Shown: piece after piece, positions 45,047 to 56,941 of the stretch
Layout: each line of letters begins with the position of its first letter
Numbering within the stretch: position 1 is the stretch's first letter
DNA from: Nectonema munidae
Lineage: Eukaryota; Nematomorpha; Nectonematoida; Nectonematidae
DNA: 64,000 nucleotides
Assembly: GCA_030549495.1 (NCBI GenBank)
Contig: JAUIRK010001055.1
Location: 557,001 to 621,000 of the forward strand
Direction of reading: 5' to 3'
Notes under the pieces: generated by a model
What the model was told of the DNA's origin: nothing
The model's database searches: none
The model's input: only the letters and a program-made list of their open reading frames with translations
Translations under genes and position numbers: made by a program

Positions 45047-45843
45047 CAAGGTTTCCAATGGGGTCCACATGGACCCATATATGTCCATTGGGAATTTAAG
45101 GGGGTCCATGGACAAAAATATGAATATTAGGATTCCTTTTAACACAGCAGGGGTCCATGAAGTCTTTGCCAAAAATAAATAATATTTAAACAGATAACAA
45201 ATGAGTTATGAGCATTGAGCATCCACTGCTTTTAGTGCTTAATTGACAAGCTATTTATGCAATATATTCTAAAATGTTTATACTAAAAAGTTTATAATAG
45301 TAAAATAAAAATCGGATGGAAGCATATTTTATATGGTTTGGACATCTAATGACCATGTTACTCTTTCTAATCACCATGTACGTAACAATAACAATTTCCT
45401 AAAATGTTAAATTACTACTGAATGAGCTACGGATACCACAATATATTTATATTTATTCTTTTTGTGTAATAAGAGTTACAGGTTCATTGTACAATACAAT
45501 TATTAGTGAATAGTATCTATGATACCATTTTTAGTTTGAATGAAATTGATTACAGTATTCTCTATCTACTTGGCGCTTTGATTATCGAGACTTGGGTGTA
45601 TATCAGATTTTATTTGAAAGTCATTATTATCGTATATTTTTCGATTATCTTGTTCAAGGAAGCCTTTAGATGTGAAATTAGGAATATAATATATATTCGT
45701 TTTTTTTAATTTATAATTAAAATTGAAATGTTTTCCCTATTTGAATATACATATTTATACGTCTCTTATAGATCATGGGGGTCCACAGTTACTAAGGTTA
45801 TCGCTCAAAGGGTCCACAAGCAAAAAAAGGTTGGGAACCTCTG
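45047..45843. mobile_element. non-autonomous hAT element, 797 bp
   Basis: The left end is CAAGGTTTCCAATGGGGTCC. The right end AGGTTGGGAACCTCTG reads in complement as CAGAGGTTCCCAACCT. Blocks of GGGTCCA(C/T) lie just inside both ends. The flanks are ctgttaat and ctgtatat, an 8-base duplication with two changes. The interior has no transposase; the 67-codon frame at 45506 is not recognized. Confidence 0.75.
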
Positions 45844-45864
45844 CTGTATATGAAAGAGTTAAAT

Positions 45865-46000
45865 TAACCCATTTAAGGCCAAGCAAAGCAGACGATATCT
45901 AAAAAAACGCAGACGATTTATATTCAAAAGCATTGAAAAAAGCAGACGAAGATGAAATTACTTATGTTCCAAAATAGAAACATTGGCCGTAAAAGGGTTA
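45865..46000. mobile_element. MITE with TTAACCCATTTA ends, copy 3 (inverted)
   Basis: It is the reverse complement of copies 1 and 2, with the same interior words ('agcagacgatatct', 'cgcagacgatttatat', 'gaagatgaaattacttatg'). It starts only 21 bases beyond the hAT element at 45047-45843. Confidence 0.85.
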
Positions 46001-46707
46001 TTAATGTAATAGAATACCCAAGTTAGAAAAAATGCACTTATTATATTTGATAAATATAATTTAAACAATCAAGTCTTTTACTCCAGAAATCAAATATAAT
46101 GCATCTTTATTCTTAGATATTCGTTTTATTTATAAAGATTGCTTAGAATAGTTGATAGTGTTTTCACACTTTGCTTAAAATTGTTGTTACTAAAACTTAG
46201 TATAATAAATTTAAGGGTATGTAGCACATTTTTTTTCGAAAATTTTAAACCTTCAATTTCTTTTTAAAAGGGCCAAATTTAAATTCACGACTTCATACCT
46301 GTCAATTCATAGAACCAAGTCCTAAATATATTTTCAAACAATTTACTTTACTAACTGAACATATGTGAGGTAGAATATGAAGATTATGTAAGATAATTCT
46401 TTGTTTTTTTGTGTTACTAATCAAGCTTGCTAATTTGATATGAACCAGGCTTGTTGACAATTAGCGAGATGAGAGGTTGATAAAAATCATTTAGCTCCCA
46501 ATCAATAAATATTGTATCAGATAGCAGGGTTGTTAAATGAGATCTGACTAAGGGGCGCACATCCCGGGCGATTTTAAACTTGCTCACACTCATATGTAGT
46601 GAAAAATCGAATCAGAGCAATCTTTGCAACATTAGTATAGCACCCTTCCATTTTAATAGGAAAATCGCTATGAGATATTTCACAAAAACATGTTTTGCAC
46701 CTCCTCA
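46001..46707. other. AT-rich stretch, no feature seen
   Basis: No supported gene. A fragment 'aaggggcgcacatcccgggcg' at 46552 looks like the start of another hAT-type end. Confidence 0.35.
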
Positions 46708-46950
46708 ATCATTCAAATCAATAAACTGTTCTTGAATTAAGAAGTTTTCTGAGGCCAGATTACGGATTTTTGATAAATGGATAGTATTTTTCAAATTTTT
46801 ATACGTTTTAGAAGCGGAAAGAAAAATTCCTTGCCTAAGATATGCTACACAGTGTTTCACCTCCACGACATCTTGATTAATAAAAATCTTATTTTCACCA
46901 ACAAATATGTTGGAAAACCTAGCAAAATTTTTCTTGTCTAAGAATGTCAT
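46708..46950 (-). CDS. unidentified short open frame
   Basis: The product reads MTFLDKKNFARFSNIFVGEN, then a middle with VVEVKHCVAYLRQGIFL, then an end in LASENFLIQEQFIDLND. Its composition is more protein-like than its surroundings, with charged and hydrophobic residues well mixed, but I know no family for it. It could be one exon or a piece of a transposon. Confidence 0.25.
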
Positions 46951-47379
46951 AATTTCAGCTCCATTTTAATAGATGTTAATGACAATGGAGTACAGTAATC
47001 TCTTCCTTGCAGAGAAAATTTTAGAGAATTCATGATTCAAATATGTTCACTAAAAACGATAGGAATATACGAAAACAAACATCTGAAAATTTTACAGTCT
47101 GAAAACTATAACAAAAATTGCTAGAGCATGGTCACGGTCAGTATACACACTCCAAGCTGTGTTGTAAAAAACTGTCCACCTTGTCAAATATTTGTTTCCC
47201 AAAACAAAAAAATTGTATACAAGGTGTACGTAAACGCAAGGCTGAGCTAAGTTTGCAGCATTCATTGTTTCATTGCAAAAAAGTTGAAAATCGAATTCCG
47301 AATCAATAAAACCATATTTGTTAGTATGTTATCAGATAGCTTACTTACATAAACACAATTGCCAATGTATTTTCCCATT

Positions 47380-47690
47380 GATCTCATATGAGATTAATCT
47401 TCAATTGTCATCTATTTACTTAAATGTTGTACATATTATAGTTTTTAACAAATGCAATATTAGTTTTGTGCGTTATTCAAATAATAAAGCAATCGTTACA
47501 ATTTTATATCAACTAATATCTTCAGTCTCGCGTATAGAAGTTTTTTTCAAAAAAAATCACTTTTGCCTACTTTAACACAAATTTTGGACTCTTATAGAAA
47601 CACAAAAATTCTATTAAAGCAATGAAATTAAGATGGTTTTAACAGCAACACTGTAAACCAATCTTAAACTAACCGATCTCATATGAGATC
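47380..47690. repeat. 311-bp segment bounded by two copies of a 16-bp palindrome
   Basis: GATCTCATATGAGATT (47380-47395) and GATCTCATATGAGATC (47675-47690) differ in one base. The second is a perfect 16-base palindrome. No coding content lies between. Confidence 0.6.
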
Positions 47691-48119
47691 ACTGGGAGAT
47701 AATAGGTTAAGAAAAATGCACATTTACAAATTAGGCTTGAAAAGCAATAAAAGAAAAAAATAGTACTCAATTCAAAGACGAATTTTTTGTTCTTTTTAAA
47801 TGTCTTATTGGCAAAAATGACAAATGACCTAATATGGGTGAAATATTTTGAGAAAAACGATTCACTCAGTATCCCCTTCACGATCCCATTAGAACTTCTT
47901 CGCAGCACCGCGGACTCGAGTTTGTAAACCAATGAGCTAGAAGGTTGATTGAATCAGAATTACAAACAAGGTAATTTGACTTGATAAATTCGGTGCAGTT
48001 ATGGTTGGATTGAGAGCTTACAGTGCAAGTGTAATGCCGGGTAATAATAGTGGTGTGTTCATTGGACAAAATTCTTTTATAATAAATTTTGAAAATTATA
48101 CAAATTTTGAGGATGTTCT

Positions 48120-48430
48120 ACCCTGTGCTAGCTGTATGTCAGAGAAAGGAATTGAAATTACAGAGAAAAAGAAAAGAATTGTTGTACTGTGTATACAAGA
48201 CACCAAATGGGGACGTAAAGCTATAGAAGAAAGTGTGGAAGTCACAAAATTTTTATATTGGTGAATCAAATAGAGAAAATGGACTTGCATGATCTTATCA
48301 CAAAAATATAAATCGTATGTGATAGAAGTAAAGTGAAATAGTAATAGATAAATTGCTATCAAAGTAAGAAAACATTAGATTATTTGGATTATATTAGCGA
48401 ACGTACAAAAGTTTGTAATAAATAGTGATG
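48120..48430 (+). pseudogene. RTE-type LINE endonuclease fragment
   Basis: The stretch EKKKRIVVLCIQDTKWGRKA and then KFLYW matches the start of the APE endonuclease of RTE-clade LINEs (the DILCLQETKWKG motif, with the catalytic Glu of QE-T-W replaced by Asp here). Weaker family-like sequence follows in a shifted frame to about 48430 (YVIEVK and then a short Ile/Lys-rich piece). The rest of the LINE is not found. Confidence 0.6.
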
Positions 48431-49889
48431 GAAGGATTAATACGGAATCTGAATCGTGTTTTTTATACCGGAATAAGAATCGCATCGGAAAAAAACATTA
48501 GTAGTTTGATATTTTCAATTAGTTAGTATATGATTAATAAATTTATTTTCATTTTAAAATTTTATTTAAAATTTTAAAACTTTCCCAAATAGCGCATTTG
48601 AGTTTTTCCACTAAGACATGACTAGATTAAATACGAGGTCAGGATAAAAGGTGAAGTTTTCATGGGTAAAAAATAATATGATGCATATTTGCCATTTTTA
48701 TCGATATATACTTACACGTAAAAATTACAATTAAGTCCATAATTAAGCCTGGGCATTAAATAAATTAAAAGTATAGGGAAAGGTATTGTATTACTCTGAA
48801 GAAATTTTGAATGTTTATTTTTTCACTACTAATAGTCGATGTTGTCATGCGCAATTCGAGAATTTGCGCAATTATTTACTATTTTAAATTGATAAAAAAA
48901 AATCGTTCAATTTTTTAATATTTATTATTAACAAAAATATATTTCATTCATTTTGAAATCTTTTTATAGTGAATGAAACAAATAAAATATATTACTTCAT
49001 TTTAGAATTTAGAGAAAAACTAAAGGAAGAATTACAAAAAGAAAATCTTGAATAAACATTTTCGGACACTTTATTATTTTATCATTACAAATTAAACATA
49101 AAATAAAAGTTTCCGAAAATGTTGATTGATGATTTTCCTAATTTTCCTTGATAAATAAAAAAAACTATTAGTGCATTTATGAAGTATTTCAAAGTTTTTT
49201 TCAAAATTTGCACATATTTTTTTTTATTAACATTTGATTTTTCTCTTAAATTTTTGATATATTTAATTTAAATAAAATATTTTTGAGTATTTTTTTGTTA
49301 TTATTTTACAAATTTCAATAGAGATTATATCGGTTTCTTTAAAAATAAGAAAACATTCATGTAATTTTTTTGTTATTTTCGAAATAGTCTTATATTTTTT
49401 ACTCAAAAAATTATCTCAAAAAAGAAATCTTTAAATTAAAAATTACATCAATTTTTGTCAAGTTTATAAAGGTGAATTTTTAAATTTTATGTTAACAAAG
49501 TTATATAGGTAATGTTTTTTCGCAAATTCCATAGGCAATTCTTTAAAAAGGGTTTTGGGGAAAAGGGGGGGGGGAAATTCCCTTTCCTCTTAAAAAATTT
49601 TTAATAATTAAGAAGATATTTTTAAAATTTTAAAAAAAAAAAAAAATAAAAAAATGTTGAGTTGGCAATAAAATGTGGAGGAATTTTACGTAAGTTTGAA
49701 ATGTTTTTATTACATTCCTTGTTAAGGAAATTCTCAATGGTTTCATGCATGCAAATACACTTTTTCATGTACAATTAATAAAATTAAATTTGAAATTATA
49801 AAAAAATCATTTTTTAAAGGGTAACTCAAGTCATTTGGTTCAAGCGTGTGATCTTATTCATTCTACTATTGATTGTTTTAAACAAAAGA
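48431..49889. other. AT-rich stretch, no gene recognized
   Basis: Runs of A and T, plus a run of about 11 G near 49566. Nothing supported. Confidence 0.4.
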
Positions 49890-50711
49890 AATAAAATATG
49901 GATTCAACTTTTCAAGAAATATATAAACATTCCGAAGTATTATTTAAGGGAAAATATAAAGAATCGAGGAAATAATTCTTACCAAAAAAATTGGCTGATT
50001 ACTCATTAAATTCACATTTTTCTAATGGTGAACAAAATGGTTTGGATGATAAGCTTCATTTGAAAAGAATTTTATATTACTCTCTCGATTCTGTTATCAA
50101 TGAAACAACAAATGGGTTTCAAAATTTTTGATAAAATTTTTTTTATTGTCATTCTCTTTTTAAGATTTAACCAAGAAAATATAAATTTGTTTCAATCAGT
50201 TAACTGTTTGTACTTAAATCTCTTAATTTTTTGGATCCATCTGAGCTAAAACCTATTTTTTTGATTGATACCAAAGTAGACTTTACACCTTTCTTATCTC
50301 AATGTGAAGTAGTTTTAAAATTGTTATACATTTATACTCAGCTTATAAAAACGTTTTTAGGTAACTACTACTTTACTTTTGGCCTCACACCTTCCTCTTG
50401 TGAAAGAGCATTCTCAACTTTGAAGAGAATAATCACTCCACGAAGACAGTCAATGTTATCTGAAAGAAAAGAAACACTGATAATTCTTTCAGAAGAAAAA
50501 AATTATCTTGTTGTCTTACTTTTTAAGAATTTTTATCTGTTTAAAATAAATTATGTGTATTTTTTAGTTTGTTTCAGTTATTTAAATATAAAATGTTTAG
50601 TATATTTACATATATTATAGAATGAATATGTGATACAAAATCTGATAGTTCAAATTAGCGCCCCAATGAAGCCTTCCCTCCTCCCTGAAAATTTGCTTAG
50701 CGCGGGCACTG
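49890..50711 (+). pseudogene. hAT transposase relic, 3' half
   Basis: FKEIYKHSEVLFKGKYKESR and then LPKKLADYSLNSHF, LKRILYYSLDSVINETTNGF and finally LTPSSCERAFSTLKRI (dimerization motif, in the frame 50231-50620) follow the order of ZMYM1-like hAT transposases. Several stops and shifts break it. The right end TAGCGCGGGCACTG at 50698-50711 is nearly the same as the end of the MITE at 25778-26064. The left half with the catalytic start is missing. Confidence 0.75.
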
Positions 50712-51064
50712 AAATCTAAGATATTATAAGGCTTTTTTAAAAGAATAAACTCATATACTTCTTCCTAAACATGTATGATCAATGAAAGTGTCCAAATTAT
50801 AAGTGCACACGTCAAACAGTTTGGCCTAGTGGTATAAAGAATCTAACATCGTACAATGAAAACTCAAAATTTTTCAAACCAAATAGATAATAATCTCTAA
50901 CATATTATTGACATCTTATACATAAGCTTTCGTTCTGAAAATTTTATTCAATTTTTTGTAATTCTTTGAATAGGGAAAGTAAGTCTTAAATTAAATAAAT
51001 AAGTCAATAAATACGAAATCTACACAAATAACACACTATTTCTTTTATTTTAAAACTTTTATAC
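50712..51064. other. AT-rich stretch, no feature seen
   Basis: A tRNA-like phrase 'ggcctagtggtataaag' at about 50823 has no matching B box and is not called. Confidence 0.4.
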
Positions 51065-51215
51065 GTGAGTAGGTTTGGTTAGATGCTGGATTCGATAACT
51101 CAAAGTCTTGGGTTCGATCCCGCATCAAGCCTGCTTTCCTCATAGTTCGATACAAGCGGCGCAATTGTGCCTTCTCGATGAAAACACCCCAGGTACCTTT
51201 ATCTTTTATATTCTT
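51065..51215 (+). repeat. tRNA-headed SINE-like repeat, family B, copy 2
   Basis: It shares GATAACTCAAAGTCTTGG, GGTTCGATCCC, 'catagttcgatacaa' and 'gatgaaaacac' with 27075-27225. It has a better-looking front part (GGTTTGGTTAGATGCTGG), which may preserve the A box. Confidence 0.6.
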
Positions 51216-53814
51216 TAACACGAATATACTACCACCATAATCCTGCAAAAAATCTAGCTCTCTTCACTTGCTCAACAATTACACAATTTCTACAAAGTTA
51301 CTCCTCACTCTTAATCAATCTGCAAACGAATCATTGCAATTCTCTTAAACCTCGAATTTGAACCTTTAATAGATTAAAAATCTGATAAGGCTTAGATATA
51401 TTTTCCTCGATGAATTACAATTCAACAAAAGTTTGAATTTAAAATGTATATGATAGTAAAGAAGATGTTAATCTTTGTTTAAATCGAAAGTTAGACATAT
51501 GATTTTAATTTTTTAATGCGTTTAAACTCAATTCAGTCCATGTTCTTGGACCTTTTTATTAAAAATATTTTTAAGTTTCTTGAAAATACAATTAGGTTTA
51601 ATTTTTTTTGATTAGATATCTAAGATATATATTTTATGATACATTTATCCTATATATATATATATGGTTATTTGGGAAATTTTCATACATAAAAATTGTC
51701 TACAAAAATATATGTGAATTAATCCTTGAATAATACTTGGTGGTTTCAACATGCTAATCGTTGAAAAATGATATTCGTAATTGAATAATTCTTCTAAATG
51801 TAAATAAAGGGCGTAACCAAGAATTTAAATAATGTATGAAGGGAGTAGGGACCATTAATCTAAACACGTACTATGACATAATTTAAATTAACGTTTAATT
51901 TTAATGCCTTAAAAATATAATGGGAGAGGTGGTTAATCTGAAATTTTATGAATGAATGATATATGAATCGTATTTTAATTAAAAAATATAATATCTGTAA
52001 TCCAAGTTATGTACCAATCGCTGACTAATAAATTTACAAAAACTGATACTGATCTGATGAAATCTTAGATCGGGAGTCCTTAAACTTTTTAACCCATAGA
52101 CCCTTCATTTTCTCCTAGACCCCGGGACGAGTTATGAAAATTAAAAATATGAAATCAGTTTTATTGAAGTTCTCATTTGCCTGAATGAAATTACGCCTAC
52201 AATAAGATATATGAAAATTTAACTTTAAAATAATCATTTGTTTAAAATTATTTATACTAATACATAATTTTCATGATTATCTCGATTTTTTCCTCCTTAG
52301 ATTAATTTCCCATAACAACCGACTCCCTTTCAACCTCTATATAATAATCGACGCCTAGATTCTTTCCATAAACATTTCCAAGCGAAATGAGTTAATGTTT
52401 CTGCACAGTGGAATAAAAAAGGCGTCAGTATTTCCACACTCAGTTTATCTGATAAAACCTTATGCAATATGTACCTTTTTAAAGAATTTTTAAGTACTAC
52501 CTGCGCGAATACTTAAATTTCTATGGTGATTCAAGCTTATAGATAGGTGTAAGCAACAGGCCTTCAGCTTGTAAAAATTCAAGGGGAGCTATGATTAGAA
52601 AACTGTTACGTGTAAGGGTGATGAAATCTTTATATCCTATTTTTGAGATGCTTATATTATTTATTTTATCGGTCATCTATAGAAGAGTGTAAGATGTGTT
52701 AAATTGGTGTAAATTGTCAAAATAATTACTATTTTAGGTAAATATTTTTTAAATTATATCAAAATTATTGTTGATTTTAAAATTTTAAGGGGTCTAGAGC
52801 CCAATGCCGCACCTATCTTTAATGCCGCCCGGATGTATGCTGATTTGACTGCCCCTAAAAATATCAGATGTCACTTCAAAACGCCCCAAACTTAATAATA
52901 CAGGTATGTAGGTAAGAAAAATTGCAATAAAATGTGTACCAAACCATTATTACATTACTGCTTCAGTCTAAAATATCTCGATTAAATTTTCTTTGATGAT
53001 ATATTAATACAAATAAATTCTTTACCCGCGGCCGATCGTCCTTTCCTCCCCTCTTAGTACCCAACTGCCAGAGCCCCTTCTAGTTCCTAAGGATTTGGTC
53101 AGCGGTGATTTTAAAGGAGGAATTATATTACATATAATTTGCTAAAATTAAAATAACAAAAAAACTAAAATATTTTATTTTAATTAAACAAATGTTTTTT
53201 CAGAAACTCAGAATATAAATAAAAACAAATTTTTTAATTAGTTTTTAAAATATTTAACTAAATTAGATGTCGGTGTTTAAAATTGCGTTATTAATTAAGT
53301 TTAAAAATAATAAAGTATTTGAAAATGTTCCATTTGAGCTAAAGCCAATTTTTTTCAGAAAACTATATTAGTGTTTTTCGAATATTCTATTTTTTGGGAA
53401 AATTTTTTTTACCGCAAAACAATATTTCTAGATTGGACCCTATGAAAGTCTATTGCATAAGTGCTTTTCGAGAATTCTTGCCAATGAAGTTCTTATATTT
53501 TTGTTACTTTTACTTTGATGAATGCTTGAGTCGAATTATACATTAAATTTTGAATTAAAAAACAACAAAAAGTTTATAATTATATGCAGAAGTATAGAAG
53601 TTTTATATACTTCTTTTTGCCCAATTTCTCATCAGGAGGGGGCGGGTGTTTATGCCTATCTTGTATAACCAGTCAAAATATAAAATTTAGTTTCAAATTA
53701 AAAAACGAGTAAATTACATTTAATATTTAATACTACTATTTACAGATTTTTTTATTAATATGATATACTTTAAAACTATAGGCGATAGTTGTTTAGCTTT
53801 CAGAACATAGCATT
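51216..53814. other. AT-rich stretch, no gene recognized
   Basis: No supported coding frame. A patch at 52795-52890 with 'aatgccgcacc' and 'aatgccgcccgga' and a C-rich patch at 53030-53080 look like old repeat ends without partners. Confidence 0.35.
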
Positions 53815-53952
53815 CCGAAACTTGAGTATCCGAATGACGTGCTCATTTACAAAAAGAAAGAAAGAAAAATTTCCACTTATCCAAATATTCGCTTATCCGA
53901 ATAATTTCTTTGTATCCAAACCTGTTTGGATACATGAGATTGTACTGTACTT
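53815..53952. mobile_element. possible pogo/Tigger end fragment
   Basis: Phrases 'cttgagtatccgaatgac', 'cttatccaaatattcgcttatccgaa' and the end 'ttggatacatgagattgtactgta' resemble the Tigger-like element at 59516-61027, whose ends carry 'tatccgaac' and finish in TACTGTA. Confidence 0.4.
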
Positions 53953-54185
53953 GACAAAAATTTAAAGCTTTGCTCTTTTAATTTCCACAAAGTGATGAAA
54001 AATAATTTAAAAAAAAAGGATAAAAAAGAACAAATTATCTAAATAACTTTAAAGCGTACGCTCGATTTAAATTGAAAAGAGTTCGTGAATATTTTGAAAC
54101 TTAAAAAATTTGATAACTTAGAGTTTCTGTCTCTAGTTAAATTGCGCTAAAAGCGTATAAATTTTATAAGAAAAAGTTTTTGAAC

Positions 54186-54546
54186 TTAACCCATTAAGTA
54201 GCAACTTAATGAACCAATCGTTGAAATTGGATGAATCTTCATTATATACAACTCATGTATAGCCTACATAATACCCTTACAAAATTTCAGAAAAAATAAT
54301 CACTAGTTGCTGAATTACGGATGCACCCAAAAATGGTTCGCTGGAACTGAGCTCAAAATCGAGTAAAATTTTTTTCATACGAATAGCAAAAAATATCAAT
54401 TAGTTTATTAAGAAATAAAGAAAAAATTATGCTTGATTATATTCATGGAAACATTTCATGCAAAGAAGTACATCGTATTTGCAATGTTGCAAAAAAACTT
54501 CATATCTTAGCGTCCAAAAATAACTCGTTCGTACATAATGGGTTAA
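54186..54546. mobile_element. MITE-like element with TTAACCCATTAAG ends
   Basis: It begins TTAACCCATTAAGTAGC and ends TACATAATGGGTTAA; a further 'cataatgggttaac' lies at 54574. It is 361 bp, non-coding, and differs inside from the TTAACCCATTTA family. It lies about 170 bases before the start codon of the Rab-like gene, so it may overlap its promoter. Confidence 0.5.
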
Positions 54547-54715
54547 ATAATAAATTTTTTTTACCTTTTCAAGCATAATGGGTTAACAGTTTTGGATGAA
54601 ATAAAAATGGTCTAAGTCCATTCAAAAAGAAAACTTAACGGGTTTTGAAATTCTGATATTGATGTATATGTTCGCTATATTATCTTACAATGCTTTTTAA
54701 GAATTGAATGTGTTG

Positions 54716-54895
54716 ATGATCGAAACATCCTCCTTTAAAGTGATCTTATGTGGAAGCGAGGATGTTGGAAAAAGTTCCATTTTTAGGCGCTTTGCCTTCG
54801 ACTTCTTCACTCCTAAAAAATTGAATGAAAGTGCCTTTTGTGTAGATCACTGTGAAAAACTGGTTGCTCCAGCCGATGGCTCAAAGTCTGTTAAA
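54716..54895 (+). CDS. Rab-like small GTPase, exon 1 (partial gene)
   Basis: This exon has 60 codons from the first ATG: MIETSSFKVILCGSEDVGKS and then SIFRRFAFDFF. GSEDVGKS (residues 13-20) is the P-loop (G1) of the Ras superfamily, and KVILCG is the usual first strand. The rest of exon 1 (residues 31-60) covers the switch I part but lacks a recognizable G2 Thr and the usual T-G-V-D-F pattern. It ends in phase 0 at GTTTGA, a weak donor. Exon 2 is 6.5 kb downstream and continues in frame. Confidence 0.75.
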
Positions 54896-55449
54896 GTTTG
54901 ATTTAATGAATGCATATATATTAAAAGGATACTTTACTGCCAGCATGTACCCCAAAACATTACACCTTCTAAATGCTGCTAATACGTTATGTATATCAAG
55001 CAGGAGCAAAAAGTTTTTTTGATATCATATTCTATTTCTGTTTAAGTCCGCAATCCACTTGGGAAAAATTCTTAGCTGTCAACAAAGATTTGTAGCTATT
55101 TTTGTAGTTGCAAGGTAAATGCTTTGAATTATCAAGGATTTTTATACCTACCGATTCACCGGTCAACAAAATGTAACTTTTTTTAATCATCAGAGTTTCT
55201 GATTGACCTTTGTTGGTTAATTTTATATGCAGATTACAGATCTAATCTAAAGTCCGATGTTTTCTATTTGGTCACATTTTCATGTTAATTATATCTGCTA
55301 TTTTAACCTATAAGTATAGGATATAGGATATAATATTATTTATATAAAGTATATTAAATACAAGATAAGATAATTTCATGGATTTTTATTGTAAAAAATT
55401 AAAACTATTGTGTACAAATAAGTTAGCATATACTCAAATGCATAATAAC

Positions 55450-56941
55450 TTAAAATCTTTGAGATTTGGACTTTCTATGGTGTTTTGTCCCATGTTTTTC
55501 CCTGTATAACATCCAACAGTAATCAGCTAATATTTCTGCCTTCCAAAATCCTTGATATCGTTGTTCCATCGAGGCAATATCTTGATGAAAGCGTTCTTCT
55601 TGTTCATTAGGCACTCTACAAGGTTCTCTGCAAAAATCCAAATGTGAATCAAGGAAATGGACTTTTAATGACATCCGAAAGCCCATTCCAGCGTAAGAGT
55701 CTAGAAGACATTTTACTCCCTTCTCTAGACATCTTTTGTTGCCTAAGAAATTTTCACAGAGTCATTTGAAGGATTCCAAAGCCATAAGCTCAATCTCATC
55801 CAGTGTTGTAAGGAAGTGGTTGTCCTTCAAGAGTTCTTTTATCTGCGGACCAATGGATACGCCCTCTTTCAGTTTTGCATCGGTGAATTTTGGAAATTTG
55901 GTCTTCACATGTTCAAAACCTTGTGAGTTTTTTCTTACAAGTGTCTTCAAGAATTGTTTAATAAGGCCTATCTTTATGTGAAAAAGGGGAAGAAGAACAT
56001 TTCTGGGTTTAAAAGTTGCTTATTCTGAACGCTAGAAATTCCTGGCTTATATCTTTTTTACAAAGGCTGCTTTGATTTCACATAGTGCTTGATAGTTGCA
56101 CTTTTATACCATAGGCATGAAAAGCAACAATGATTGCATTCCTAACAACATCCCGATCGTCTTCAAGTCGTCTCCACAGATTTTCCAGCTATAGTTTGTA
56201 TAGTTTATGGAATTGAGAAGTACTTGCATGTTTTCATAACACTCTTACATTTGCATTAAATGTCCTATGGGAATGGATGGTTTCCTATTGCCGTTGCGTA
56301 ATTGAGGCCTCTTTTAGATAAATAAGCGCCATTCAGCTGGAACATGCTCTTAAAATAAACAATGAAATAACTGATCAATGTTTTTACAGAAATAAAGTGA
56401 TCTATCAACAGAAAAGCACTGAGTCAAATCCTTATTTTTCTTCTTGAAATAAGTAATACAAATATCTTTCTTAAGCGATACTTTTCTTGTAGACGAGATG
56501 CTAACTATTCAGCTTTATCCTTCGACAATGAAAAGTCTCTCACTAAATCATAACTCTCCTTGAGAAAATTTTTGTGGTACGTCTTGATTTTCAATCGTAA
56601 AATCTGCATCCATTTTAGTGTTCACTATAGCAGTTATATTTTCTTCGAAATAAATTTTCTTCAGGCATCTGAAAGCCATTTTCTGGTGGTATTGGAATGG
56701 GAAGATGATCGTTATGTGGTATTGGTCTTCTTGCTGATTCCAAGTTAGCATATACAATTTCATGCCAGGTCTTTATAGTAAACTCACATACATTTACGTT
56801 GCAGAAATAAGGGTCCTTTGGCTCTCTCCATTTCTTAGGTTTTATTGTTCTTTTCCGTTTATTTAGCGAATTCATTTGAACAAGCTGAACAGATGATAGG
56901 CGGAACCCAGCTCTTGTCTTGATTCCCAAGAGAGCAACCAA
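55450..56941 (-). pseudogene. decayed copy of a dispersed uncharacterized protein family
   Basis: Minus-strand pieces, in order: KKRTIKPKKWREPKDPYF (N-terminal), ITYFKKKNKDLTQCFSVDRS, HVPAEWRLFI, ENMQVLL with SWKICGDDLKTIGMLLGMQ, CEIKAAFVKK, NVLLPLFHIKIGLIKQFLKT, FEHVKTKFPKFTDAKLKEGV, and at the end MSLKVHFLDSHLDF, then NEQEERFHQDIASMEQRYQG and ILADYCWMLYR. I recall near-identical multicopy proteins of unknown function in arthropods, hydra and other invertebrates (EQGERFHQDI, MADYCW and P-EWRLFIDSS motifs). The copy is split by many stops and frame shifts. It lies in intron 1 of the Rab-like gene, on the opposite strand. Confidence 0.75.

Noticed and set aside
47118-47309. 63-codon Cys/Lys-rich plus-strand frame
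   Set aside because: It has several Cys residues but no regular zinc-finger spacing and no family match.
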